Assembly: GCA_027310425.1 (NCBI GenBank)
Contig: DAIDAW010000017.1
Coordinates: 1 to 12,680, forward strand
Direction of reading: 5' to 3'
Source of the DNA: a bacterium
GTDB taxonomy: Bacteria > Patescibacteriota > Minisyncoccia > UBA6257 > Brennerbacteraceae
Length of the DNA stretch: 12,680 nt
A program made the translations under genes and the position numbers. The notes below the pieces were generated by a model, which saw only the letters and a list, made by a program, of their open reading frames with translations, was not told where the DNA came from and ran no database searches. Positions within the stretch are counted from its first letter, which is position 1. Every line of letters starts with the position of its first letter. Below are positions 1-5,621 of this stretch, in pieces.

Positions 1-99
1 GGGCAGCGCGCGTCATCGTTCGGATGGGGGTGCACCGTATAAAGAATTTTTTTCTTCGGCATGCGCGCGCGGTCGAAGCGCGCGAAAATAAATAATGCT
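1..99. other. Left edge, no gene assignable
   Basis: Two + strand frames are open from the left edge, one to a stop at 89-91 and one to a stop at 93-95. Either could be the last ~30 residues of a gene starting outside the window, but the visible residues match nothing I recognise. A GC-only inverted repeat, CGCGCGC (64-70) and GCGCGCG (78-84) around a 7-base loop, lies just before the first gene. It has no T-run on either side, so I do not call it a terminator. Confidence 0.3.
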
Positions 100-354
100 A
101 TGCATATGAACACAAAGCGTATTGTCAGAACGGCGATTGCATGGACAAGCATCGTATATACGGCGTGTTTTCTCGCGCTTTTGCTTTTGCCCGGCATCCG
201 TTCAGGATTTATGATGTACGGCTGGCATACGAGGGCGCCGCTGTACGAGAACATCCTCACGTTTGGCACGTTTCTGTGGGGCTTCGTGATTTGGGATGCG
301 ATTGCGGCAGCGGGCGCGTGGCTCTTCGCGACGCTGTACAATAAGATAAAATAA
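100..354 (+). CDS. Small two-helix membrane protein, DUF5676-like
   Basis: A protein of about 84 residues with two hydrophobic segments, roughly residues 11-31 and 50-76, separated by a loop containing LLPGIR and a His/Tyr-rich stretch. It ends in a short YNKIK tail. This two-helix pattern, with a Pro-Gly after helix 1 and a YN near the C-terminus, resembles the DUF5676 family of small membrane proteins; that match is from memory and not certain. Start: the frame is open from the ATG at 61, but that adds a very basic, low-complexity N-terminus. ATG 100 or ATG 106 (MNTK...) gives the normal length; no clear ribosome binding site decides between them. The function is unknown and the location is presumably the cytoplasmic membrane. 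It lies 58 bases before the next gene and may be co-transcribed with it. Confidence 0.7.
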   Translation: MHMNTKRIVRTAIAWTSIVYTACFLALLLLPGIRSGFMMYGWHTRAPLYENILTFGTFLWGFVIWDAIAAAGAWLFATLYNKIK

Positions 355-357
355 AAG

Positions 358-402
358 CGCAGGATTTGTTTTTGGCACCGTCGAAGCGCGCGGCGTCCTG
401 CG
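358..402 (+). promoter_or_regulatory. Inverted repeat just before the 413 gene
   Basis: CGCAGGA (358-364) and TCCTGCG (396-402) are perfect inverted repeats around a 31-base loop and end 10 bases before the ATG at 413. In mRNA this would place a GC-rich hairpin next to the start codon. No T-run follows, so it is not a terminator of the upstream gene. A 13-base direct repeat in the loop (380-392) also occurs at 72-84. Any function is inference. Confidence 0.3.
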
Positions 403-412
403 GCGAAAATAT

Positions 413-1309
413 ATGAAAAAACAAACTATCATATACGCGGTGGCGCTGGCGGTTGTGTTGGGCGGGACGGTATACGCATTTACCCGCGCCCGGCAGCGCG
501 CGCGAATTACCGGCATTGATTCATTTGCTGCGTGCGCCCAAGCCGGATACCCGGTGCTGGCAACGTATCCTGCGCAGTGTCGGACGCCGGACGGCAGAGT
601 ATTCATTTCACAAGATGAAGCAGTGCGAAGCGTTGTGGAGCGTTTTGGTTCCGCGATGAAACAGGTTTCATTGAGCGCGCCGCGGCAAGCCGTTGCCAAC
701 GCAATGGAACAAAATTATGCGTCCGTGCTCGCGCCCGACTTGCTTGCGCGCTGGAAAGAAAATCCCGCGGAAGCATTCGGCAGAGTGACATCAAGCCCGT
801 GGCCGGAGCGGATTGTTATCTTCTCGGCGGTGCAGCAAGAAAACGGGCGCGCTCAAGTGCTCGGCGCGGTGATAGAGAAAACGAGCGCAGATTCAGCAGG
901 CACGTTTGCGTTTTCGTATCCGATTGCGCTGACGCTTGAGAAATCGGATGGGGACTGGCGCATCAGCGCAGCATCCCGAACGTGGCCGCAGACGGCAAAC
1001 GGCATTCTCGGAACCACGCTTTTGGGACCGACGTGTCCGGTGGTGCGCAATCCTCCTCTCGGACAGTGCGCTGATAAGCCGTATCAGGGGAATTTCGAGA
1101 TTATGAGAGCGGGGGCGAATGCTGTTGTCGCGCGCTTTACGTCCCAAGAAGACGGTTTATTCGCCATTACGCTTCCGCCCGGACAGTACGATATCCGCAA
1201 TATTTCTTCCCAGCGCATGTTGCCCCGCTGCGCTTCGAATGGCACGGTGGATGTCGTCGCGGGTTCATACGCGACTACGACCGTCTTGTGCGATACCGGT
1301 ATCCGTTGA
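413..1309 (+). CDS. Membrane-anchored extracytoplasmic protein, unknown role
   Basis: A 298-residue protein. Residues 5-24 form a hydrophobic N-terminal anchor or uncleaved signal after MKKQ, with a basic stretch (RARQRAR) just after it. A short two-cysteine module follows at about residues 36-64 (C41 and C56, with a YPAQC motif); I have seen this type of module in secreted candidate-phyla proteins. The middle (about 70-205) has the hydrophobic/beta pattern and GDWRIS ending typical of small NTF2-like folds, a weak inference. From about residue 208 a domain begins with CPVV, has a central LPPGQYDI turn and ends LCDTGIR; the LPPGxY turn resembles carboxypeptidase-regulatory-like (Ig-type) beta domains. 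Paired cysteines suggest disulfides outside the membrane. No catalytic site is evident. The start at 413 gives a clean signal anchor. It is followed by 145 bases and a strong terminator. Confidence 0.85.
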   Translation: MKKQTIIYAVALAVVLGGTVYAFTRARQRARITGIDSFAACAQAGYPVLATYPAQCRTPDGRVFISQDEAVRSVVERFGSAMKQVSLSAPRQAVANAMEQNYASVLAPDLLARWKENPAEAFGRVTSSPWPERIVIFSAVQQENGRAQVLGAVIEKTSADSAGTFAFSYPIALTLEKSDGDWRISAASRTWPQTANGILGTTLLGPTCPVVRNPPLGQCADKPYQGNFEIMRAGANAVVARFTSQEDGLFAITLPPGQYDIRNISSQRMLPRCASNGTVDVVAGSYATTTVLCDTGIR

Positions 1310-1454
1310 CAGAAATGCAGTGAGCGTGCGAAGATAGAAATTCCGGACGCGCATTCCCAAGAATATGCGTCTGCTGCGAATACTTTCCAAAGACCCAGAT
1401 ACGTAGCTGAAGATTTGGAGAGCGATTCGCGCGATATACGTATATCTTCGTAAT
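1310..1454. other. Intergenic stretch before the terminator, no gene seen
   Basis: There is no convincing coding frame. It contains a perfect 14-base palindrome at 1433-1446 (GATATACGTATATC) and a distant inverted pair, CGAAGATA at 1329-1336 and TATCTTCG at 1443-1450. These may be part of the 3' UTR of the upstream gene or a small RNA ending at the terminator at 1455-1486. Nothing more can be said from sequence alone. Confidence 0.35.
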
Positions 1455-1486
1455 GCAAAAACCGCCGAGTAATCGGCGGTTTTTGC
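1455..1486. terminator. Strong bidirectional intrinsic terminator
   Basis: The stem ACCGCCGA (1461-1468), loop GTAA and TCGGCGGT (1473-1480) are flanked by GCAAAA on the left and TTTTGC on the right, so the perfect pairing extends to 14 bp. The flanking A-run and T-run give a U-tract in both directions. It separates the gene ending at 1309 from the MFS unit. Confidence 0.9.
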
Positions 1487-1506
1487 GTGCCGGAAGCAAA
1501 GCGCCG

Positions 1507-1515
1507 TGATACAAT
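1507..1515 (+). promoter_or_regulatory. Extended -10 promoter for the MFS unit
   Basis: TGATACAAT is an extended -10 element (TGN followed by TACAAT, 1510-1515). No good -35 hexamer lies 16-18 bases upstream. It sits directly after the terminator at 1455-1486, where a new transcription unit would be expected. A start about 7 bases downstream falls at the ATG at 1522, so the transcript could be leaderless for the small frame that starts there. Confidence 0.6.
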
Positions 1516-1521
1516 TTCTCC

Positions 1522-1629
1522 ATGAATAAACCGGATTCCGGATTCGCGTATCGAGAACAAGAACGGAAAATGAAAAGGATACCCGGATTATGTGCAAAAC
1601 AGGCAAAACAGTTGCCTGAAAATTCATGA
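1522..1629 (+). CDS. Possible 35-residue leader peptide coupled to the MFS gene
   Basis: A short frame begins at the ATG six bases after the -10 box and encodes 35 mainly polar, Lys/Arg-rich residues (MNKPDSGF...). Its TGA (1627-1629) overlaps the MFS start codon (1626-1628) as ATGA, the usual arrangement for translational coupling. The DNA contains CCGGATT three times (1531, 1538, 1583), a tandem 9-base repeat GCAAAACAG (1594-1611) and a hairpin at 1600-1618. The MFS start has no Shine-Dalgarno of its own, which makes coupling attractive. A frame this short can arise by chance, so this is a candidate only; the stretch could simply be a 100-base 5' UTR. Confidence 0.35.
   Translation: MNKPDSGFAYREQERKMKRIPGLCAKQAKQLPENS
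1600..1618 (+). promoter_or_regulatory. Hairpin 8 bases upstream of the MFS start
   Basis: CAGGCAA (1600-1606), loop AACAG and TTGCCTG (1612-1618) form a perfect 7-bp hairpin ending 7 bases before the ATG at 1626. It occupies the place where a ribosome binding site would be. It could be an mRNA element controlling translation or a DNA operator half-site pair. No T-tract follows, so it is not a terminator. Confidence 0.45.
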
Positions 1630-2849
1630 ATAATATTGTGCAGGAAAATCCTGAACCATCGCGGCGGAAGAACGCGTTTTTTATCGGACTTCTGAGTTTT
1701 TTCGGCGGCATTTCGCAGGATATGTTCGCGCCGATTTTACCGATTTACCTGACGTCGGTATTGGGGTTTGACAAGACGTTCGTCGGCATTGCCGATGGCT
1801 TGGTCAGCGCGGCGGCATATCTGTTCCGCGTTGCATCAGGATTTGTATCCGATGCGGTCAAGAATAAAAAACCGGTCATATTTGTCGGGTATTTTCTGTC
1901 CGCGCTTGCGCGGCCGCTGCTCGCATTTGTTTCGCAAGGCGCGTCGATCCTCGGGCTGCGCGCGCTCGACGGCGCGGGGAAAGGAATCAAAGATCCTCCA
2001 AAAGACATAGTGGTTGCAGGTTCGAGCGCGCAGGCATCGCGCGGCGCGAGTTTCGGCATGGTGCGCATGCTCGATACGCTCGGCTCGGTTGCCGGGCCGC
2101 TGATCCTGTTCGGCATTTTATCCGTTGCGCAGGAGGGTGCGGCATCGTATCGCTGGATTTTGCTCATGAGCGCAGTGCCGCTCGCATTTACGCTTGCGGT
2201 GCTGGTGTTCGGCGTGCGCGAAACCGCTGGCGGGCAGCGCGTTGAGGACGAAGCAGGAAGGCGCGGTATTACCGCTCTTCCGAAATCGTTTTTTGCGTTT
2301 CTCGCGATTGTCGCGGTATTTGCGCTCGGCAATTCGTCCGATGCATTTTTGATTTTGCGTGCGCGCCAGATCGGCGTATCGGTGCTTGAAATTCCGCTTG
2401 TCATCGCTTTGTTCAATTTTGCGTATGCCATGGCCGCAGTGCCGTTCGGATCGTTGTCGGACAAAATCGGCAGAATCCCCACGATGCTCATCGGCTGGGG
2501 TTCGTATGCGCTGATGTATGCGGGATTTGCGCTTGCGCCGTATGCTTTTGCGGTGTGGTTTTTGTATGCGCTCTACGGCGTGTATTATGCGACAAGCGAA
2601 GGAGTGGCAAAAGCATTCATCGCGGATCTCGTGCCTCGCGGCGTGCGCGGTAGGGCATTCGGTTTGTATGGCGCGACCATCGGGCTTGCAACCTTGCCGG
2701 CGAGCTTTTTCATGGGATTTTTATGGGATCGGTTCGGCGCACAGCCGGCGTTCTTGTTCGGCGCTGGGATGGCAGTTGTGGCGGGAGTGGGACTACTGGC
2801 GTTTTCAAAAAAATTAAAAAGCGCATATACTAATAGAAATGTCTCCTGA
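1626..2849 (+). CDS. MFS transporter (probable drug or metabolite efflux)
   Basis: A 407-residue, 12-helix-type major facilitator superfamily protein of normal length. The first helix starts near residue 17. The N-domain loop 2-3 holds the GFVSD...K form of MFS motif A (about residues 72-82), and the C-domain repeats it as GSLSDKIGRIP (about 275-285). After helix 4 there is DGAGKGIKDPPKD (about 115-127), close to the DRxGKGIRxxPRD signature of a group of bacterial MFS exporters. The substrate cannot be read from sequence; efflux is inferred from the family. It probably sits in the cytoplasmic membrane and is driven by the proton gradient. The start at 1626 overlaps the stop of a possible leader peptide; the next gene overlaps its 3' end by 11 bases, so the two are probably co-transcribed. 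Confidence 0.93.
   Translation: MNNIVQENPEPSRRKNAFFIGLLSFFGGISQDMFAPILPIYLTSVLGFDKTFVGIADGLVSAAAYLFRVASGFVSDAVKNKKPVIFVGYFLSALARPLLAFVSQGASILGLRALDGAGKGIKDPPKDIVVAGSSAQASRGASFGMVRMLDTLGSVAGPLILFGILSVAQEGAASYRWILLMSAVPLAFTLAVLVFGVRETAGGQRVEDEAGRRGITALPKSFFAFLAIVAVFALGNSSDAFLILRARQIGVSVLEIPLVIALFNFAYAMAAVPFGSLSDKIGRIPTMLIGWGSYALMYAGFALAPYAFAVWFLYALYGVYYATSEGVAKAFIADLVPRGVRGRAFGLYGATIGLATLPASFFMGFLWDRFGAQPAFLFGAGMAVVAGVGLLAFSKKLKSAYTNRNVS
2802..2831 (+). promoter_or_regulatory. Possible internal promoter before the nuclease-like gene
   Basis: TATACT (2826-2831) is a good -10 hexamer, with TTTTCA (2802-2807) 18 bases upstream as a weak -35. The -10 ends seven bases before the ATG at 2839, so the transcript would be leaderless. 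It lies within the A/T-rich 3' end of the MFS gene, where Lys codons could create it by chance. Confidence 0.35.
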
Positions 2850-3345
2850 ATTTCCGTTTGAATCGAATTTGAAAGGCCGCATGGCAGAGCAGTTGGTGCA
2901 CGACCTGCTGCGCGAATGCGGCAACGAAGTATACCGAATCGGCATGGAATACGCGTTGCCGGAAACCAAACGGATTTCAGATGCGCTCATGAAAAACGCG
3001 GTGGTTGGGGATAAGGTGCGCGCCACGCCGGATTTTTTGGTCATCGACAAACTCGGTACGGCATGGCTCGTGGAAGTGAAATTCCGCTGGAATCCCCAGG
3101 GCCATGAATCCGATTACAAGCGAATTGAACGCGTCAGGCATGCGTGGCCCGAGACCCTGATCGTGTTCGTGAATTGTTCCGAGCGGCCGTATTTCCGCGT
3201 TTCCAAGTATCCGTTTCTGAATGAAAACAACGAGGTTGTATCCGATTCCATCGAGCGGTTCAAACAGTTTTCCGTGACACAGCGCGTTCTTGAAGAATCC
3301 GAAGCATTGGTTGAAAAATACCTGAAACCGACGCTAAAACAATAG
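2839..3345 (+). CDS. PD-(D/E)XK nuclease-like protein, unknown target
   Basis: A 168-residue soluble protein. Residues 11-26 form a helix with the GRMAEQLV pattern, the N-terminal Glu-bearing helix common in restriction-endonuclease-like folds. PD at 64-65 (ATPDFLVID) and EVK at 79-81 (WLVEVKFRW) give a complete PD-(D/E)XK catalytic arrangement with the usual beta-hairpin spacing. An aromatic, basic stretch follows (about 94-125), then a helical C-terminus. The size fits small Holliday-resolvase- or NERD-like nucleases, but I do not recognise a named family and the substrate is unknown. The start at 2839 overlaps the MFS stop by 11 bases. No partner methylase or toxin/antitoxin gene lies beside it. 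The fold call is moderately certain; cleavage activity is inference. Confidence 0.8.
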   Translation: MSPEFPFESNLKGRMAEQLVHDLLRECGNEVYRIGMEYALPETKRISDALMKNAVVGDKVRATPDFLVIDKLGTAWLVEVKFRWNPQGHESDYKRIERVRHAWPETLIVFVNCSERPYFRVSKYPFLNENNEVVSDSIERFKQFSVTQRVLEESEALVEKYLKPTLKQ

Positions 3346-3391
3346 GCAAGGCAACATCTTTTTTATCTTTTAAGGTGAAGGAAGGGCGCGC

Positions 3392-3420
3392 TTTGCAAAG
3401 TTTATGAAGATGTATACAAT
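3392..3420 (+). promoter_or_regulatory. Promoter of the cupredoxin gene
   Basis: TTTGCA (3392-3397) and TACAAT (3415-3420) are 17 bases apart; read as TTGCAA the spacing is 16. Transcription would start near 3427, giving a leader of about 50 bases before the ATG at 3477. The tiny frame ATG-ACT-CAA-TGA starts at 3430, just after the predicted transcription start. Confidence 0.6.
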
Positions 3421-3476
3421 AGCCAATCCATGACTCAATGAGGCAGGGTCGCGGCAAAATAACAACTTTATTCCTT

Positions 3477-3932
3477 ATGAAAGTATTTTTTATAATTCTT
3501 ATCGCAATCGCAGCGGGGCTGGGATGGTATCTGTATCAAGCGCAATTCGCAGGGCAGAGCATATCGCCCAACGGAAACGGGCTTGTATCAGCGACCCCTG
3601 CGCAATCTCCTGTTATCACGCCGTCACCGGCAAAAACAACAGTGCTTGTAACGTATACCGATGCGGGATTTTCACAGAAGGCCATCACGGTGAAAAAAGG
3701 AACTATCGTGACATTCGTTAATAACTCTTCAGATCGTCTCTGGGTTGGTTCGGATCCGCATCCGATTCACGACCAGTATCCCACAACCGGCGGCTGCATC
3801 GCGAGCACATTCGATGCGTGCAGCGGCATTGCACCCGGCGCTTCGTGGTCGTTTCAGTTCGACATTGCCGGCACGTGGGGATACCACAACCATTTGAACC
3901 CCGGCAAAAAAGGCACCGTGGTAGTGCAATAA
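3477..3932 (+). CDS. Membrane-anchored cupredoxin-like protein lacking the usual Cys/Met ligands
   Basis: A 151-residue protein: N-terminal hydrophobic anchor (residues 3-20), a Ser/Pro/Thr-rich linker to about residue 52, then a plastocyanin-like beta domain (about 54-151) with a TVKKGTIVTFVNN strand pair. H95 and H98 lie in DPHPIH. C107 and C115 sit between them and the last strands and are probably a disulfide. The final loop reads GTWGYHNHLNPGKKG, with H137 and H139, where blue copper proteins have Cys, His and often Met. Metal binding would therefore be unusual. I recall this YHNH form being widespread in candidate-phyla bacteria, with no established function. Start: the frame is open from 3438, but ATG 3477 places the anchor at the very N-terminus. 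It is presumably exposed outside the cell membrane. Confidence 0.88.
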   Translation: MKVFFIILIAIAAGLGWYLYQAQFAGQSISPNGNGLVSATPAQSPVITPSPAKTTVLVTYTDAGFSQKAITVKKGTIVTFVNNSSDRLWVGSDPHPIHDQYPTTGGCIASTFDACSGIAPGASWSFQFDIAGTWGYHNHLNPGKKGTVVVQ

Positions 3933-3937
3933 ATCCG

Positions 3938-3966
3938 TTTTGAAACGCCGCATTTGAGAATACTAT
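3938..3966 (+). promoter_or_regulatory. Possible promoter of the sigma factor operon
   Basis: TACTAT (3961-3966) is a fair -10 hexamer. Upstream is TTTTGA (3938-3943) at 17 bases, or TTGAAA (3940-3945) at a short 15 bases. It falls between the cupredoxin stop and the first possible sigma start. If the sigma factor controls its own operon, a different, non-housekeeping promoter could also lie here; I cannot recognise one. Confidence 0.4.
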
Positions 3967-4038
3967 CTTGGTTTCTCGATGGAGAAAGGCTTCGTGCGGC
4001 GCATTCTCTTTTCTTCGGTTCAGGAGTATTCTGAAAGA

Positions 4039-4638
4039 ATGGCTGGAAACGGATATGTATCAGATGAAGGTCTTGTGCGCGCTGCGCAAGGCGGCGATGT
4101 GGAATCGTTTGAGGCGCTCGTGACGCGCTATGAACGCGCATTGTACAGATTTTCGTATCGGTTTGCTCGCGACCAGTCGACGGCAGAGGATATTGTGCAG
4201 GATTCGTTCATAAAAGCATGGAGCCGTTTGCGCCAATGCAAAAACGGCGACTCATTCCGCGCTTGGCTCTTCTCAATTTGCCGCAATACCGCTCTCGATG
4301 CGCTCAAGAGAAAAAAGGACATTCCGTTTTCCGCGTTTGAAGCAAAGGATGGCGGCAATTCCATATTCGATTCGTTTGCGGATGCGCGCCAGAATGCCGC
4401 AGAATTGCTTGAGCGTGCGTACAACAGCGCGACAGCCGAGGGATTGCTTTCTCAGTTGCCCTTGTTTTACCGCGAAGTGCTGCTGTTGCGTTATGGTGAA
4501 GGGCTTACGTTCAAGGAAATTGGCAGAGCGCTTGGCAGGCCGCTTGATACGGTGAAAAGCCAGCATCAGCGCGCGTTGTCTGTTATGCGTTCTCGCGCCC
4601 TGCATGCACCAAAAAAGCAGCGTCAATCGTCTTTATAG
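4039..4638 (+). CDS. ECF-type RNA polymerase sigma factor
   Basis: A 199-residue sigma-70-family protein with only regions 2 and 4, as in extracytoplasmic-function sigma factors. Region 2 (about residues 12-85) has YRFSYRFARDQSTAEDIVQDSFIKAW, the core-binding and -10-recognition segment, followed by FRAWLFSICRNTALDALKRKK. Region 4 (about 130-185) has LPLFYREVLLLRYGEGLTFKEIGRALGR followed by DTVKSQHQRAL, a clear helix-turn-helix for the -35 element. Start: the frame is open from an ATG at 3979, but ATG 4039 gives the usual ...DEGLVRAAQGGD opening, and AGGAG lies upstream at 4022-4026 (12 bases, longer than ideal). The next gene, a membrane protein, starts 10 bases after its stop, the classical sigma/anti-sigma pairing. 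It probably responds to an envelope signal and may drive the export genes downstream. Confidence 0.93.
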   Translation: MAGNGYVSDEGLVRAAQGGDVESFEALVTRYERALYRFSYRFARDQSTAEDIVQDSFIKAWSRLRQCKNGDSFRAWLFSICRNTALDALKRKKDIPFSAFEAKDGGNSIFDSFADARQNAAELLERAYNSATAEGLLSQLPLFYREVLLLRYGEGLTFKEIGRALGRPLDTVKSQHQRALSVMRSRALHAPKKQRQSSL

Positions 4639-4648
4639 GAAAGATGAT

Positions 4649-5062
4649 ATGGCAATACGCGAACCGGAGACAATGCTCGAAAATATGGAGGATCTAGAAT
4701 TTCCGGCATACCTGCACGAGCGTATCCTGCGTTGTGTGCGTCAGGCAGCAGCGCGCCAGGCGCGCCTAAAAGCGGCGGTTTCGTTTACCGCGGCCGTGGC
4801 GTCGTTTGCCGCGCTCGGGGGAATATCATGGTATGCGCTCCAAGCAGCGCGCGCGTCCGGCTTTTTAAGCTATGCATCACTGGTGTTTTCCGACACTGCG
4901 GCAGTGTTCGCGTTGCGGGGCGACTTTATCCCGCTTCTGGTTGAGACGTTTCCGTTTGTGTTTGTTTCGCTTGCAGCAGGGGTCGCCGTTGTATGTTTCG
5001 CGTGCGTAAGGATGGCTCGTGAGCATATGCGTAATTCGGTTTCGCGCGTCAGCGTTGCGTAA
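4649..5062 (+). CDS. Putative membrane-anchored anti-sigma factor
   Basis: A 137-residue protein with a short acidic-then-basic cytoplasmic N-terminus (residues 1-41, containing FPAYLHERILRCVRQ) and two clear hydrophobic segments, about 42-64 and 96-120. Between them is a moderately hydrophobic stretch (71-90). The N-terminus lacks the HxxxCxxC zinc motif of ZAS-type anti-sigma factors, so the assignment rests on position directly after the ECF sigma gene, size and topology. By analogy the N-terminal helix would hold the sigma factor at the membrane until a signal arrives. The start at 4649 is preceded by AGGA (4637-4640) at 8 bases and lies 10 bases after the sigma stop; an earlier in-frame ATG at 4604 lacks a site and overlaps the sigma gene. 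It could instead be an unrelated small membrane protein. Confidence 0.78.
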   Translation: MAIREPETMLENMEDLEFPAYLHERILRCVRQAAARQARLKAAVSFTAAVASFAALGGISWYALQAARASGFLSYASLVFSDTAAVFALRGDFIPLLVETFPFVFVSLAAGVAVVCFACVRMAREHMRNSVSRVSVA

Positions 5063-5113
5063 TGAAGCGGAAAGAGTGGTGCGCAGACGTGCGTTTGAAA
5101 ATAAGTTTGTACC

Positions 5114-5118
5114 AGGAG
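5114..5118 (+). promoter_or_regulatory. Shine-Dalgarno AGGAG for the 5123 gene
   Basis: AGGAG ends four bases before the ATG at 5123. It is one of the few clear ribosome binding sites in the window, most genes here having none, and it fixes this start. Confidence 0.75.
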
Positions 5119-5122
5119 TTCT

Positions 5123-5617
5123 ATGAGCGCAAAAAAAATTTTTGAATCGAAATGGTTTATCGGCAGTGTATTTGCCGCCGGAGCCATTATCATACTGTCG
5201 GCAGTATTCCAGTGGGGGGAATTTGCGGGATATCGCAGAGCGGGGATGGCGGAGCGTTGGGGCAACTCGTATTACCGGACATTCGGCAGGCATGATATCC
5301 CCGGAGGATCGGGCAGATTCCTTATGGATGATTTTCCGAATACGAACGGCGCGCTCGGCAAAGTTTTAAAGTTAAACGGAACATCGTCTTTTATGATTGA
5401 GGGTTTGGACAATACGGAACGGATGGTTGTGGCAGGAGAAGATACGGTGGTGCGCAGATTCAGAAATACGGTCAGTATGGACGATGTGCAACCCGATGAT
5501 TTCGTGGTCGTTATCGGCGAGCCTGAAGCGAACGGGGCAATCCGCGCAAAACTCATCCGGATCGTTCCGGAACCGCCGGAATTCTTCTGGCAAAGCACAA
5601 CAACGAAAAATCTTTAA
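5123..5617 (+). CDS. Membrane-anchored DUF5666-like protein (first copy)
   Basis: A 164-residue protein with an N-terminal transmembrane helix (about residues 11-30) after a short basic tail, then a Gly/Arg/aromatic region (about 31-75). A small beta domain follows (about 76-150): GxVLKLNGTSSFMIEGLDN, a charged turn, then DDFVVVIGEPEANGAIRAKLIRIVP. The alternation of hydrophobic strands with the G-[DE]-x-V-V-V-IG-x-x-x-x-x-G-x-I-x-A pattern is what DUF5666 domains show. The function is unknown; such domains are predicted to be OB-like beta barrels on the outer face. The stop is 4 bases before the adaptor gene's start, so it is almost certainly translated together with the exporter. A second anchored DUF5666-like protein closes the cluster at 9317-9742. 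Confidence 0.85.
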   Translation: MSAKKIFESKWFIGSVFAAGAIIILSAVFQWGEFAGYRRAGMAERWGNSYYRTFGRHDIPGGSGRFLMDDFPNTNGALGKVLKLNGTSSFMIEGLDNTERMVVAGEDTVVRRFRNTVSMDDVQPDDFVVVIGEPEANGAIRAKLIRIVPEPPEFFWQSTTTKNL

Positions 5618-5621
5618 TCCT

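Noticed and set aside
202..699. Minus-strand open frame of 165 codons across the first two genes
   Set aside because: It spans two + strand genes that show membrane anchors and domain patterns. The antisense protein is low quality.
1745..2491. Minus-strand open frame of 248 codons inside the MFS gene
   Set aside because: The + strand has full MFS motifs here. The antisense product is Ser/Thr/Ala-rich with no motif.
3979..4038. Longer start for the sigma factor
   Set aside because: The extra 20 residues are not seen at the N-termini of ECF sigma factors. ATG 4039 gives the normal opening, although the -10 at 3961 would favour 3979, so this is not fully settled.
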